In this document: piece after piece, positions 1 to 7,286 of the stretch
Numbering within the stretch: position 1 is the first letter of the stretch
Layout: every line of letters begins with the position of its first letter
Origin: JBCBEX01 sp039177895
Lineage (GTDB): Bacteria > Bacteroidota > Rhodothermia > Rhodothermales > Rubricoccaceae
Direction: 5' to 3'
Length of the DNA: 17,473 bases
NCBI GenBank assembly: GCA_039177895.1
Contig: JBCDFO010000053.1
Span: 1-17,473 of the forward strand
Translations under genes and position numbers: made by a program
Notes under the pieces: model-generated
Seen by the model: only the letters and a program-made list of their open reading frames with translations
What the model was told of the DNA's origin: nothing
Databases searched by the model: none

Positions 1-1644
1 GAGGAGCGCAGCCGGGGCGTCGGCATCGACGAGCCAGAGGTCTTGCGCGGTGAACCGGCCCGTGTCGGGATCGCGATGCGTGCTCGCGTATACGATCCGC
101 GTGCCGTCCGGCGTCCAGCGCGGGCTCAGGTCGAGGTGCGGGCCGTAAGTGAGGTAGGCGATGGCGTCGGTCGCAACGTCGTACGTGAACAGGTTGTACG
201 CGCCCTCGTGGCCGAACGCGGTCCGGTCGCTCGAAAAGACGAGCCGCGTGCCGTCCGGGCTCCACGCCGGGTCGCGGTCGTCATACTGGTCGTCCGTGAG
301 GCGACGCAGGCGGTCCTCGACGAGATCGTAAACGTAGAGATCCGCGAAGCCCGACTTCGCGATGCCGGTGAACGCGAACCGCTGCCCGTCCGGGCTCCAG
401 TTCGGCGAGTAGATCGCGACGAGGTCGTCAAACGCAAACGTGTGCAGGCGGCGGTCTGCCATCAGGTCGTAGACGTGGACCACATCGGCGCCGCCCGACT
501 TCGTGACGAACGCAAGGTGCCCGTCTACGCTCACGTCGTGGCGGCTATCGAAGAGGTGGAACGCCTCGTAGAGGGCACTCCGCTCGCCGCGAATGACGAT
601 AGTCGGATCCGCTTGCGGCACCATCGCCGAATCGACCGGCACGCGGTAGAGGTTGGAGTAGCCGTCTTTGTTCGCTGCGTAGACGACGTGCCGCTGCCCG
701 TCGGGCGCGCGCCACACGGTGGGCTGCATACTGAAGCCGCGTGCCTGCACCGGCCGCGCCGCTAGCGACGTCACGTCGGAGCCGGTGATGTCGGGGATGT
801 ACTGCGCGCGCACCCAGCGGTCCCACCGCGTCGAGAGCGTGTCGAAGTCCTCCTGCAGGACGTGTTCCAGCACCTTGCGGAAGTCAGGGTCGCGCCAGAC
901 GTTTTCCATGATGAGCAGCAACTTCTCGTCGCCGTACGTCTCGCCGATCCAACGGCAGATCGCCTCGCCTTGCTTGTACATGACGTAGCTCCCGCTGATA
1001 CGCGCCATGTCAGCCAGCGGCACGAGGAAGTTCGACGCGACCGCATCGCGCATGATCATCTCGTGGTTGTGGTCCGCCCCGCCGCTCCAATACTCGGCGA
1101 TGCCCTCGGTAAACCACAGCGGCATGAAGCTCTCGGCCGGACGGCGGTAGTCCGCGTAGGCGCGCTTGACCTTCGAGAAGGTGAAGACGTGGACCAGCTC
1201 GTGTCGGATCACCCGCCGGAACCGGTGCAGGTCGCCGTTTGACGGGACGACCACGCGGCCTTTGAGGAATTCGAAGAAGCCGCCGACGTTGTCCGGAATG
1301 AAGCCTGGCGTGATGTTCGTCTGCTTGAAGTGCAGGTTCGTCGCGTAGAACATGAGCGGGACGCGCCGCACCAGCGAGAAGTTGAAGCGGTGCTCCAACT
1401 CGTCGTAGACCTCCTCGGCGAAGGCGGCCCCGTACTCCGCGAGTTCCTCCATCTCGGGGTAGTAGTAGACGTCGAAGTGCTCCGTCTCGATGACGTGCCA
1501 GTCGAAGTCTTCGTACTGGACCTTGTTGCGGCCGAACGAGAAGCCGTACTGCGCCACGGCGGGCGGCGCGCACAGCGCCAGCGCCACGACGGCGAGCACG
1601 AGACAGCGGAACGTCGAGGCGGACGGGACGGGAAGCGCGGGCAC
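1..1644 (-). CDS. Secreted HExxH metallopeptidase-like protein with TolB-type PD40 repeats (3' end outside window)
   Basis: The frame is open from the window edge to a stop at about 1714-1716. It holds no ATG near its start, so I chose GTG at 1644 (CTG at 1659 is the alternative). Residues 1-31 look like a signal peptide: a hydrophobic run LVLAVVALALCAPPAVA, then cleavage before QYGF, giving an exported product. Residues 50-240 form a gluzincin-like peptidase domain: HELVH at 148-152 supplies two zinc histidines and the general base, and WFTEG with Glu180 is the likely third zinc ligand, as in peptidase-MA-like proteins. The rest is a beta-propeller of PD40/TolB type, with repeats reading WSPDGQRFAF, WSPDGTRLVF and WTPDGTRIVY. 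At least 548 codons are present. Peptidase plus propeller fusions of this kind are common in Bacteroidota/Rhodothermota, but their substrates are unknown to me. Substrate and cell-surface location are inference; the domain calls are firm. Confidence 0.85.
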   Translation of the reverse strand, partial: MPALPVPSASTFRCLVLAVVALALCAPPAVAQYGFSFGRNKVQYEDFDWHVIETEHFDVYYYPEMEELAEYGAAFAEEVYDELEHRFNFSLVRRVPLMFYATNLHFKQTNITPGFIPDNVGGFFEFLKGRVVVPSNGDLHRFRRVIRHELVHVFTFSKVKRAYADYRRPAESFMPLWFTEGIAEYWSGGADHNHEMIMRDAVASNFLVPLADMARISGSYVMYKQGEAICRWIGETYGDEKLLLIMENVWRDPDFRKVLEHVLQEDFDTLSTRWDRWVRAQYIPDITGSDVTSLAARPVQARGFSMQPTVWRAPDGQRHVVYAANKDGYSNLYRVPVDSAMVPQADPTIVIRGERSALYEAFHLFDSRHDVSVDGHLAFVTKSGGADVVHVYDLMADRRLHTFAFDDLVAIYSPNWSPDGQRFAFTGIAKSGFADLYVYDLVEDRLRRLTDDQYDDRDPAWSPDGTRLVFSSDRTAFGHEGAYNLFTYDVATDAIAYLTYGPHLDLSPRWTPDGTRIVYASTHRDPDTGRFTAQDLWLVDADAPAALL

Positions 1645-1869
1645 GGAGGTGGCAGGCAGCGGTGCGTCAGGGCACCGTTCCGGGGAAGCGGCAGGACCGC
1701 ACGTTACATGGACCTAGCGCCTACGTCAAGGGGCTTCTCGCTCACCCGAACGCAGCCTCTCCCGAGCGGCCCTCTCGCACGCTGGATGGCACGCCAGACT
1801 GACTACTCACCTTGCTCTTCCAAGACACGCCAGACCAATGCCAACCGCATGCTGAGAGGCCAGGACTTG

Positions 1870-2104
1870 AGTTCCCCTCCTGGACAGGAGGGGACAGGGG
1901 TGGTGGATGTCCAAAGCGGACCCGTCATGAGGAAACTGCCCGCTTACGACATCGGCTCAACTGGCTCGAACCGGGCAAGTCGAGATCGGGTGGAGTAGGT
2001 CCACGCATAGCCAAAGCGTCTGGGGTAGACCTGCTGACCACAGTGTAGCCACTTGACTCATCGGTCGACCACCCTAACCCCTCCTGTCCAGGAGGGGAGC
2101 TTCT
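1870..2104. repeat. Element bounded by inverted copies of a 20-bp palindromic repeat (MITE- or BIME-like)
   Basis: The left end (1873-1894) contains CCCCTCCTGGACAGGAGGGG followed by ACAGGGGTGGT. The right end (2078-2097) contains the reverse complement of the same 20-mer, preceded by ACCACCCTAA, so the ends form terminal inverted repeats of about 30 bp with one gap and a few mismatches. Each end is itself a perfect hairpin with 9-bp arms. The roughly 180 bp between them has no convincing ORF. No clear target-site duplication is visible. The rest of this 500-bp gap (1645-2146) holds only a 10-bp direct repeat, CACGCCAGAC at 1790 and 1826. The element lies between the 5' end of the peptidase gene and the 3' end of the isomerase gene. 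It could be a non-autonomous transposable element or a pair of REP-like sequences. Confidence 0.7.
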
Positions 2105-2146
2105 TTCGAGCTTTGGCTGAGGAGATACGGACTGCTGGATGAATCG

Positions 2147-3217
2147 CTACGACTCCGCCAGCGTCTTCTTGAGCGCCTGGATCGTGTCGACTGGCGTCGG
2201 GTCCACGTCCTGCAGCATCGCTAGCCAGAACGACACGCTATCGCCGAGTTGGAGCAGCGAGAGCATCCGCCCGAGCCGCGTCGTGCCCTCGCTTTCGACC
2301 TCGGTCCACGAGGCGACGCTGTCTTCGAGCAGCCCGCGCGTGATGTCGATGCGCTTCTGGATCTGCGCGTGGTCGTCGGCATCGCGGAGGACGACGATGC
2401 CCATCTGCTGCGAGATCGCGACAGGCGCGGCCTCGAAGCCCATGATCTCGTTGTGGTTTAGCTCAGCGAAGAGATTACCGACGGCCGGGGCCTTGGCGTT
2501 CTCGTGGATTTGCGTACGCCAGCGGAGGTTGACCGCTTCGAGGAAGCCCGCGCCGCTGTAAATCACCGAGAGCTTGCCGTAGAGCGTGTCGGCGAGTTCG
2601 AGCGCCGGGTTGTCGGTCGTCTGCGCATAGGTCGCCGCGCGGGCGGTGGCCTCGTCGAGCGCCGCATCCAGGTCAGCGTCAGGGAGGTCGGTCATGCCGA
2701 GGGCGCGGGCGAGGCGCAGCAGCACCGAGAACGAGTAGCCGAGCGCCGCGCGCGGCTGGAGGCCGCCGGGCACCACGACGTGCGCGAGCCCTTCGCGCTT
2801 GGCCGCGTCGAGGAGCGTGCCGCCCGTCGTGACGCAGAGCACGGTGGCGCCGCGGTCGAGGGCCTGCTGGAAGGCGGAGAGCGTCTCCTCCGTGCCGCCC
2901 GAGTAGCTCGACGCGACGACGAGCGTCTTCGGCCCCACATAGGCCGGGAGGTCGTAGCCGCGCACGACGGCCGTCGGGACGGGACTCGTGGCCTCGCAGT
3001 AGGTCCGCGTGAGGTCCCCGCCGATGGCGGAGCCGCCCATGCCGCACACCACGACGGCGTCGAAATCGGTGGCAGTCCAGTCGAGGCCTTCGACGGAGGC
3101 CGCGCGGGACCAGCCCTCGCGGAAGTGGTCGGGGAAGGCCCGCACCGCCGCGCGCATGGCATCGGGGTCGAGGTGGGTCAGGCGGGCGTCAAAGTCGATG
3201 TCGGCGAGGGATTCCAT
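2147..3217 (-). CDS. Bifunctional phosphoglucose/phosphomannose isomerase
   Basis: This 356-residue protein interconverts glucose-6-phosphate or mannose-6-phosphate with fructose-6-phosphate in the cytoplasm, feeding glycolysis and GDP-mannose supply. It is the short PGI/PMI family of archaea and some bacteria, not the longer E. coli-type Pgi. The SIS sugar-phosphate fold shows in GMGGSAIGGD (59-68) and SSYSGGTEET (103-112), the phosphate-binding loops. Glu239 (in HENAK) and His255 (in ELNHNEI) are 16 residues apart, the same spacing as the catalytic Glu203/His219 pair known from the Pyrobaculum enzyme. The C-terminal DPTPVDTIQALK matches the family end. Length is normal. The ATG at 3217 begins the conserved N-terminus; no Shine-Dalgarno sequence is visible. 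It stands alone, with a repeat element downstream. The family call is firm; the relative activity on mannose phosphate cannot be judged here. Confidence 0.95.
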   Translation of the reverse strand: MESLADIDFDARLTHLDPDAMRAAVRAFPDHFREGWSRAASVEGLDWTATDFDAVVVCGMGGSAIGGDLTRTYCEATSPVPTAVVRGYDLPAYVGPKTLVVASSYSGGTEETLSAFQQALDRGATVLCVTTGGTLLDAAKREGLAHVVVPGGLQPRAALGYSFSVLLRLARALGMTDLPDADLDAALDEATARAATYAQTTDNPALELADTLYGKLSVIYSGAGFLEAVNLRWRTQIHENAKAPAVGNLFAELNHNEIMGFEAAPVAISQQMGIVVLRDADDHAQIQKRIDITRGLLEDSVASWTEVESEGTTRLGRMLSLLQLGDSVSFWLAMLQDVDPTPVDTIQALKKTLAES

Positions 3218-3468
3218 GCGCGAGAAAGCGGGGTGGGGAGGACGGGAAGCAGGACGCCAGGCAATCTACGTGCCGCGCCCCCCCGCTCCGCCTATGGACG
3301 ATTCCAACGCCCTGTGAAGTTGGCACGTCGTGCGTAAAGTCCGCGACGGAACGGACTCAGACGGTCGGACGTGGTAAGCCAGCCACCATCAGTGGAAGAC
3401 AGACTCGACCGTTTGCCGAACTCGGTGTTGGCAACCATGCATTTAAGAAGGCCTGACTCACACCCGGG

Positions 3469-3669
3469 ATGACTATCGAGATCGAACGCGAAGACGACGG
3501 CCGCTGGCTGGCCGAGGTGATGGAGCTTCCAGGCGTAATGACCTATGGGGAGACGCGCGAGCAAGCCACGGCGCAAGCGAAAGCACTCGCGCTCCGCGTC
3601 ATTGCGGACCGACTCGACCATGGGGAGGACGTGCCTGACATCGCACCGCTCTTCGCGGAAGCGGCATGA
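3469..3669 (+). CDS. hicB: HicB-family antitoxin, short form
   Basis: This 66-residue protein has the HicB partial RNase-H-like fold: a strand-rich start (MTIEIEREDDGRWLAEV), the ELPGV turn at 19-23, then GETREQATAQAKALALRVIADRL, the usual helix. HicB binds and neutralises the HicA mRNA interferase. An in-frame stop at 3454-3456 lies just upstream, so the ATG at 3469 is the only reasonable start. The last four bases (ATGA) overlap the hicA start, indicating translational coupling. The protein ends right after the core fold, so the C-terminal ribbon-helix-helix or HTH DNA-binding domain of longer HicB proteins is absent. Autorepression would therefore have to work differently. The antitoxin-first order is the less usual one for hicAB loci. 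Confidence 0.88.
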   Translation: MTIEIEREDDGRWLAEVMELPGVMTYGETREQATAQAKALALRVIADRLDHGEDVPDIAPLFAEAA

Positions 3670-3881
3670 GTCAGTTCGGCTCCGTCAAAGCGAAGAAGCT
3701 GCTACGGGCGCTACTCAAGATGGGCTGGCGCGTCAAGCGTCAAGGCAAGGGGTCCCACAAGATTCTTGAGCGCGAGGGCTGGGATGATTACGTGTTCGCC
3801 TTTCACGACGGCACGGAAGTCGGTCCGAAGATGCTTGCTCGCGTGGCGAAGCGAACCGGACTGACGCCTTCCGACCTTTGA
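3666..3881 (+). CDS. hicA: HicA-family toxin (mRNA interferase)
   Basis: This 71-residue basic protein is typical of HicA, a double-stranded-RNA-binding-like fold that cleaves mRNA when HicB is lost. The conserved order is visible: VKAKKLLRALLKMGWRVKRQGKGSHKIL, with the catalytic histidine His31 in GSH, followed by a beta-hairpin (DDYVFAFHDG) and the C-terminal helix KMLARVAKRTGLT. Length is normal and the active-site His is present, so it looks intact. Its start overlaps the hicB stop by four bases. The pair sits among small unrecognised genes, which fits a mobile accessory cassette. Confidence 0.9.
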   Translation: MSQFGSVKAKKLLRALLKMGWRVKRQGKGSHKILEREGWDDYVFAFHDGTEVGPKMLARVAKRTGLTPSDL

Positions 3882-3927
3882 CTCTGCTGGAGACAGCCGT
3901 ACCCGTTGCGGTCACCCTACCCCTTCG

Positions 3928-4296
3928 CTACGCACCCTTGCTACCGAAGTCTTCGCGGGCCCGCTCCAACGCTTTGAGCACCTTAACTCGATCTCGTTCG
4001 GCTCGCAGCCTTCCTGGCAACCGCTCGAACACGCTCTGACCGTCCCCGACCGAGGCTGCAGGACCGTTTGAGAAGGGTCCCTCGACCATACTAGACGGCA
4101 GCGTCTTGTGCGAGAAGAAGTCGATATACCGATCCAACTCACGGAGCGAGAAAAAGCCGAACGTGAAGCTGCGCACGCGGACGTAATAGATCCATCGCGT
4201 GTTCGCGTCACCGAGTACGGGGCGCCCCTCGAAGTCGTGGATGCCGAGGGCCTGTGCAGCTTCTAGCGTGTACGACTCTTTCCAGTGCTTGGCCAT
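3928..4296 (-). CDS. Hypothetical protein
   Basis: I do not recognise this protein. From ATG 4296 it has 122 residues, beginning MAKHWKESYTLEAAQALG. An upstream in-frame ATG at 4401 would add 35 residues rich in Arg, Gln and Ser that look non-coding, so the shorter form is preferred. The middle is aromatic and strand-like (RWIYYVRVRSFTFGFFS), followed by a helix (LRELDRYIDFF). The C-terminus is a basic charged helix (LRAERDRVKVLKALERAREDF). There is no signal peptide and no membrane helix, so it is probably cytoplasmic. Its 3' end faces the hicA gene 46 bp away. Base composition is slightly lower in GC than the neighbouring housekeeping genes, which supports an accessory origin. Confidence 0.55.
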   Translation of the reverse strand: MAKHWKESYTLEAAQALGIHDFEGRPVLGDANTRWIYYVRVRSFTFGFFSLRELDRYIDFFSHKTLPSSMVEGPFSNGPAASVGDGQSVFERLPGRLRAERDRVKVLKALERAREDFGSKGA

Positions 4297-4524
4297 AAGA
4301 GTTTGCCCGTAACCACGTGCACGTACTTCTGATTGACTTGCGAGTGAGCGTACGGAACGGTGTTGGTTTTGGCGCGGCCGGTGGTTGTGCGTGTCGATCA
4401 TGAGCCAAGCTACCAGTCGCCCTACGTGGCAACGGCGACCGCTTGGGGCACAAGCGTGGGCGTCCCCTCCAGCGTGTCAGCTTCACGTCAGGCGGCTCCG
4501 CGGCGCATTCAGTGGCTCCAGAAC

Positions 4525-4539
4525 GGCGTCATCGACGCC
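4525..4539. other. Short perfect dyad in intergenic DNA
   Basis: GGCGTC-ATC-GACGCC is a perfect 6-bp-arm hairpin. It lies 45 bp past the end of the gene whose stop is at 4584 (minus strand). No T-tract follows on either strand, so a terminator role is only a possibility. A second weak dyad, ACCCGG/CCGGGT (4548-4578), is close by. The rest of 4297-4583 shows nothing else I can support. Confidence 0.25.
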
Positions 4540-4583
4540 AGTAGCATACCCGGACACCCTCGGACCGTACACCCGGGTAGTCC

Positions 4584-5105
4584 TCACGTCTCAACATAGT
4601 ACTCGGGCACACCACAGCCTACGCTCTCGAAAAAGCCTAAGCGCGCGATATCCCGTTCGTAAAGCTGGATCTCTTCCGCATCGAGTTCGGGGCGGAGCGC
4701 TTCAAGCTCTCGCTCAAGCCCGATAGGATCGTCGGAGCGCCAGAGGCAAAGGGAAAGCGACATACAAGTGTACGAGCCCGGTTCTGCGTCATCAGCCTTG
4801 AAAGAACCGTGTTGAGAGGCAACAACCAGCAGGTCAGAGGCAGGCGTCCCAAACACGTCGATTCCGAATAAGGTGAACCGGATCGCGGCGGCGCTGTGCA
4901 CTTCGACAAACTCGACCGCAGGATAAGCTCCGGCGTAGTAGACGTGCAGACCGTGCTGACGGAACTCGTCTGTTGGATACTCGGCCTCCTCAGTCTTTAG
5001 AAACGACACGGGCGAGGTCGCCAACGCTTCATGCACCTCTTCGCGCGTCATCCCAAATCGGATCGGCCCAACCCCGACGAGGGGTCTGATCTCATACGTG
5101 TTCAT
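4584..5105 (-). CDS. Hypothetical protein with GVGPIRFGMTREEV N-terminal motif
   Basis: This acidic 173-residue protein, from ATG 5105, has no signal peptide or membrane segment. The N-terminus (IRPLVGVGPIRFGMTREEVHEAL, residues about 6-28) resembles a motif of small bacterial proteins of unknown function in which 'GxGxIxFGMTxxEV' is followed by a helix and an alpha/beta fold. Similar short acidic proteins occur near toxin or immunity genes, but nothing here proves such a role. The C-terminal half is acidic and helical (GLERELEALRPELDAEEIQLYERDI). It lies between an unrecognised gene and the gamma-glutamyltranspeptidase gene (59 bp from that gene's stop), all on the same strand. It is probably a real gene from its ordinary composition and single clean start; the function is unknown. 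Confidence 0.6.
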   Translation of the reverse strand: MNTYEIRPLVGVGPIRFGMTREEVHEALATSPVSFLKTEEAEYPTDEFRQHGLHVYYAGAYPAVEFVEVHSAAAIRFTLFGIDVFGTPASDLLVVASQHGSFKADDAEPGSYTCMSLSLCLWRSDDPIGLERELEALRPELDAEEIQLYERDIARLGFFESVGCGVPEYYVET

Positions 5106-5164
5106 TGGTACAGCATGTATCTGGTTGGCACAGTTGACGTCGCGTTACCTCAGAGCATAGCGCC

Positions 5165-6952
5165 TCAGTTGCGCTCAGCAACAGCAATGGCACTCCCCTG
5201 ACGGCGCGGGTCCACGCCGCTGTGGAGCGTGGCGTTGCCGGAGCGGGCGTAGCGCACCTCGATGGCGTGGACGGCGGTATGGCTCCCAAATTCGCGGACG
5301 TGCCAGCCGCGCGCTTCGAGCGCCTCAACGGTGGACGCGGGCGTACGGTCGAGTTCGAGCAGGAGCGTGTCGTCAGGCTTCCACTGGTGGTGGTAGCGCG
5401 GCGCGGCGATGGCGTCCTGCACCGGCATCCCGAAATCGATCACGCCGAGCGCGACCTCGAAGACGGCCGTGATAATGCGCGAGCCGCCGGGCGAACCGAG
5501 CACCAGCTTCAGCCGCCCCTCGGGATCCTCGATGATCGTGGGCGTCATCGACGAGAGCATTCGCTTGCCGGGCTCGATGCGGTTCGCCTCCGCCCCGACG
5601 AGGCCATAGCGGTTGGGCGCGCCCGGCTTGGCGGCGAAGTCGTCCATCTCGTCGTTCAGCAGAAAGCCTGCGCCCGCCACGGCTACCTTGGCACCGAAGC
5701 TGTCGTTGATGGTCGTCGTGACGCTGATCGCGGTGCCGTCGAGCCCGACGACCGAGTAGTGCGTCGTCTCCATCGACTCGGGCACGGTCTGCGGCATTAC
5801 GCGGGCGGGCGTCCCGTGCGTGAGCGTGCGGCTCGCAGTGACGGTGTCGGGGCGGAAGCCGGCCATCCGTCCCTGGATGTAGCGCCCGCGCAGAAGCGCC
5901 TCCGTCGGCACGTCGGCGAAGGCCGGGTCGCCGAGCCAGTAGGCGCGGTCGGCGAAGGCGCGGCGCATCGCCTCCGCGGTGAGGTGCAGGAACGCGGGCG
6001 AGAGCCACCCGAGGCTGCGCAGGCTGTACGGCTCGACGCTGCCCAGCATCTGCGCCAGCGCGACGCCGCCCGACGACGGCGGGGCCATCGAGATGACGCG
6101 GTGGCCGCGGTAGGTGAACGTGACCGGCGCACGCCAGACGGGCGCGTAGGTGGCGAGGTCGTCGTGCGTGACGACCCCGCCGTGTGCCTCCATGGACGCC
6201 ACGAGGAGGTCGGCGGTGCGCCCGCGGTAAAAGCCGTCACGCCCCCCGTCGCGGATGCGTGTGAGCGTCGCCGCCAGGTCAGCCTGCTGGAAGCGGTCGC
6301 CCTCGGCCCACCGCGTGCCATCCGCCTTCGTGAAGTAGGCCGTCGCCGCCGAGTCTGGCGCGAAGTCGTCGCGGAAGTGGTTGAAGCGCCGTGCCTGCCG
6401 CACGCTGAGCGCGAACCCGTCTCGCGCGAGGTCGATGGCGGGCTGCACGACCGTCGCGAGTGTGAGCACGCCGTGGCGCTCGTGCAGGGCGAGCAGCCCC
6501 GCCACGCTACCCGGCACGCCGACGGCGAGGTGCCCGACCTTGCTGCGCATGCTGACGTACTCCCCTGCTTCGTCGAGATACATGTCGCGCGTGGCCGCAC
6601 CGGGCGCGACCTCCCGGAAGTCGAGCGACGAGACGCCGCCCTCCGGATCACGCAGCACCGCAAAGCCGCCGCCACCCAGGTTGCCAGCGCGTGGCAGCAC
6701 CACGGCGAGCGCGAAGCCCGTCGCCACGGCGGCATCGGCGGCGCTTCCGCCCTGCCGGAGCATCGCCGCGCCCGCCTCGGTCGCCAGCGGGTGGCCGCTT
6801 ACGACCATGCCATCTTCCGCCGATACGTGAACCGGTCCCTCGGCAGACTGCGCCATGCAAGCAGTGCCGAGGAGCAACCAGAGTAGTCCCGCGAAGGCAC
6901 GGCCGTACGCGCGCCACGGCGTTGCGGGTAAAATCAGAGACGGACTGAGCAT
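5165..6952 (-). CDS. ggt: Gamma-glutamyltranspeptidase (glutathione hydrolase), exported
   Basis: GGT is an N-terminal-nucleophile hydrolase that moves or hydrolyses the gamma-glutamyl group of glutathione and related peptides outside the cytoplasm. From ATG 6952 the precursor has 595 residues, close to the E. coli length (580). An upstream reading to 7174 adds 74 residues of poor coding quality and is not used. A signal peptide is visible (GRAFAGLLWLLLGTACMA, cleavage probably before QSAEG). The precursor cleaves itself before Thr396 in TTHYSVVGLDG, which becomes the catalytic N-terminal Thr of the small subunit. Also present are SSMTPTI (467-473), GSPGGSR (486-492), the glycine-rich NLGGGGF and the DDFAAKPGAPN lid-loop region. 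All key parts are intact. The gene is monocistronic or followed by the 173-aa gene. The 185-bp upstream gap is shared with the divergent 28-aa gene. Confidence 0.95.
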   Translation of the reverse strand: MLSPSLILPATPWRAYGRAFAGLLWLLLGTACMAQSAEGPVHVSAEDGMVVSGHPLATEAGAAMLRQGGSAADAAVATGFALAVVLPRAGNLGGGGFAVLRDPEGGVSSLDFREVAPGAATRDMYLDEAGEYVSMRSKVGHLAVGVPGSVAGLLALHERHGVLTLATVVQPAIDLARDGFALSVRQARRFNHFRDDFAPDSAATAYFTKADGTRWAEGDRFQQADLAATLTRIRDGGRDGFYRGRTADLLVASMEAHGGVVTHDDLATYAPVWRAPVTFTYRGHRVISMAPPSSGGVALAQMLGSVEPYSLRSLGWLSPAFLHLTAEAMRRAFADRAYWLGDPAFADVPTEALLRGRYIQGRMAGFRPDTVTASRTLTHGTPARVMPQTVPESMETTHYSVVGLDGTAISVTTTINDSFGAKVAVAGAGFLLNDEMDDFAAKPGAPNRYGLVGAEANRIEPGKRMLSSMTPTIIEDPEGRLKLVLGSPGGSRIITAVFEVALGVIDFGMPVQDAIAAPRYHHQWKPDDTLLLELDRTPASTVEALEARGWHVREFGSHTAVHAIEVRYARSGNATLHSGVDPRRQGSAIAVAERN

Positions 6953-7042
6953 CGGGCGCAGGGTCAAAGTGAACCTTGATGTCGAGAAAGCTACCAATCG
7001 CTCCGTCAACCGGCTTTTTTTGCCATGCCGTTCGCGTAAAGC

Positions 7043-7074
7043 TTGACGATAGCGGAGGTTGCCCACTAGCTTAT
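7043..7074 (+). promoter_or_regulatory. Candidate promoter for the 28-aa membrane protein
   Basis: TTG (7043-7045, within TTGACG) lies 21 bp before TAGCTTAT (7067-7074). This is close to the Bacteroidota primary-sigma pattern TTG-N19-TAnnTTTG. Transcription would begin near 7080, about 58 bases before the ATG at 7138. The spacing is acceptable, but the -7 element matches only in part, so this is a weak prediction. Confidence 0.3.
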
Positions 7075-7137
7075 CCACACCACCACAGGCGGCCCAGCCA
7101 CCGGGCCTGCTCTCACACCTACCTGCCCCTACTCGCA

Positions 7138-7224
7138 TGAACAACATCGATCGCATGGTTCGGACCATGCTCATCGGAGCCGGTGTTCTCGGCGTTGGCG
7201 TCTTCCTGCTCTTCCAATTCTAGG
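7138..7224 (+). CDS. 28-residue single-helix membrane protein
   Basis: ATG 7138 opens a short frame ending in TAG 7222-7224. The product starts with a charged head (MNNIDRMVRT) followed by one membrane helix rich in Gly, Val and Leu (MLIGAGVLGVGVFLLFQF). The head carries two Arg on the side predicted to stay in the cytoplasm. I do not recognise it. Support for a real gene comes from the clean head-plus-helix layout, a TTG/TAnnTT promoter-like pair upstream and a strong hairpin terminator with a T-rich tail 26 bp after the stop. It diverges from ggt and converges with queA. It could be a small regulator or stabiliser of a membrane complex, but no partner is indicated. Confidence 0.55.
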
Positions 7225-7250
7225 ACGCCGCCCCCTCCCCGTTTGACGAG

Positions 7251-7286
7251 CGCCCTTCGGTCCTGCCGGAGGGCGTTTCTATTTCT
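7251..7286 (+). terminator. Rho-independent terminator
   Basis: CGCCCTTCGG (7251-7260) pairs with CCGGAGGGCG (7266-7275) over 10 bp with one G-T wobble and a five-base loop. TTTCTATTTCT follows. The T-rich tail is on the plus strand, so it ends the 28-aa gene transcript. On the minus strand the same hairpin lies just past the queA stop but lacks a U-tract. Confidence 0.8.

Noticed and set aside
43..765. 240-codon plus-strand frame at the left edge
   Set aside because: The minus strand carries clear PD40 repeats (WSPDGTR) over the same bases.
1790..1835. 10-bp direct repeat CACGCCAGAC with 36-bp spacing
   Set aside because: Only two copies and no further structure; may be chance.
3413..3434. 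Possible operator TTGCC...GGCAA before hicB
   Set aside because: Only five matched bases per arm with a 12-base centre, and this HicB has no DNA-binding domain.
6863..6880. Lipobox in the ggt signal peptide (LGTAC)
   Set aside because: Gly at the -3 position is a poor fit to a lipobox; ordinary signal peptidase cleavage after CMA is more likely.
5222..6886. Long plus-strand open frame (554 codons) opposite ggt
   Set aside because: Its product is Arg/Val/Glu-rich with no motif, and the minus strand has every gamma-glutamyltranspeptidase signature. Long antisense frames are expected at this GC content.
6953..7174. N-terminal extension of ggt by 74 residues
   Set aside because: The extension lacks a signal peptide at its start, overlaps the divergent small gene, and the ATG at 6952 is followed by a proper export signal.
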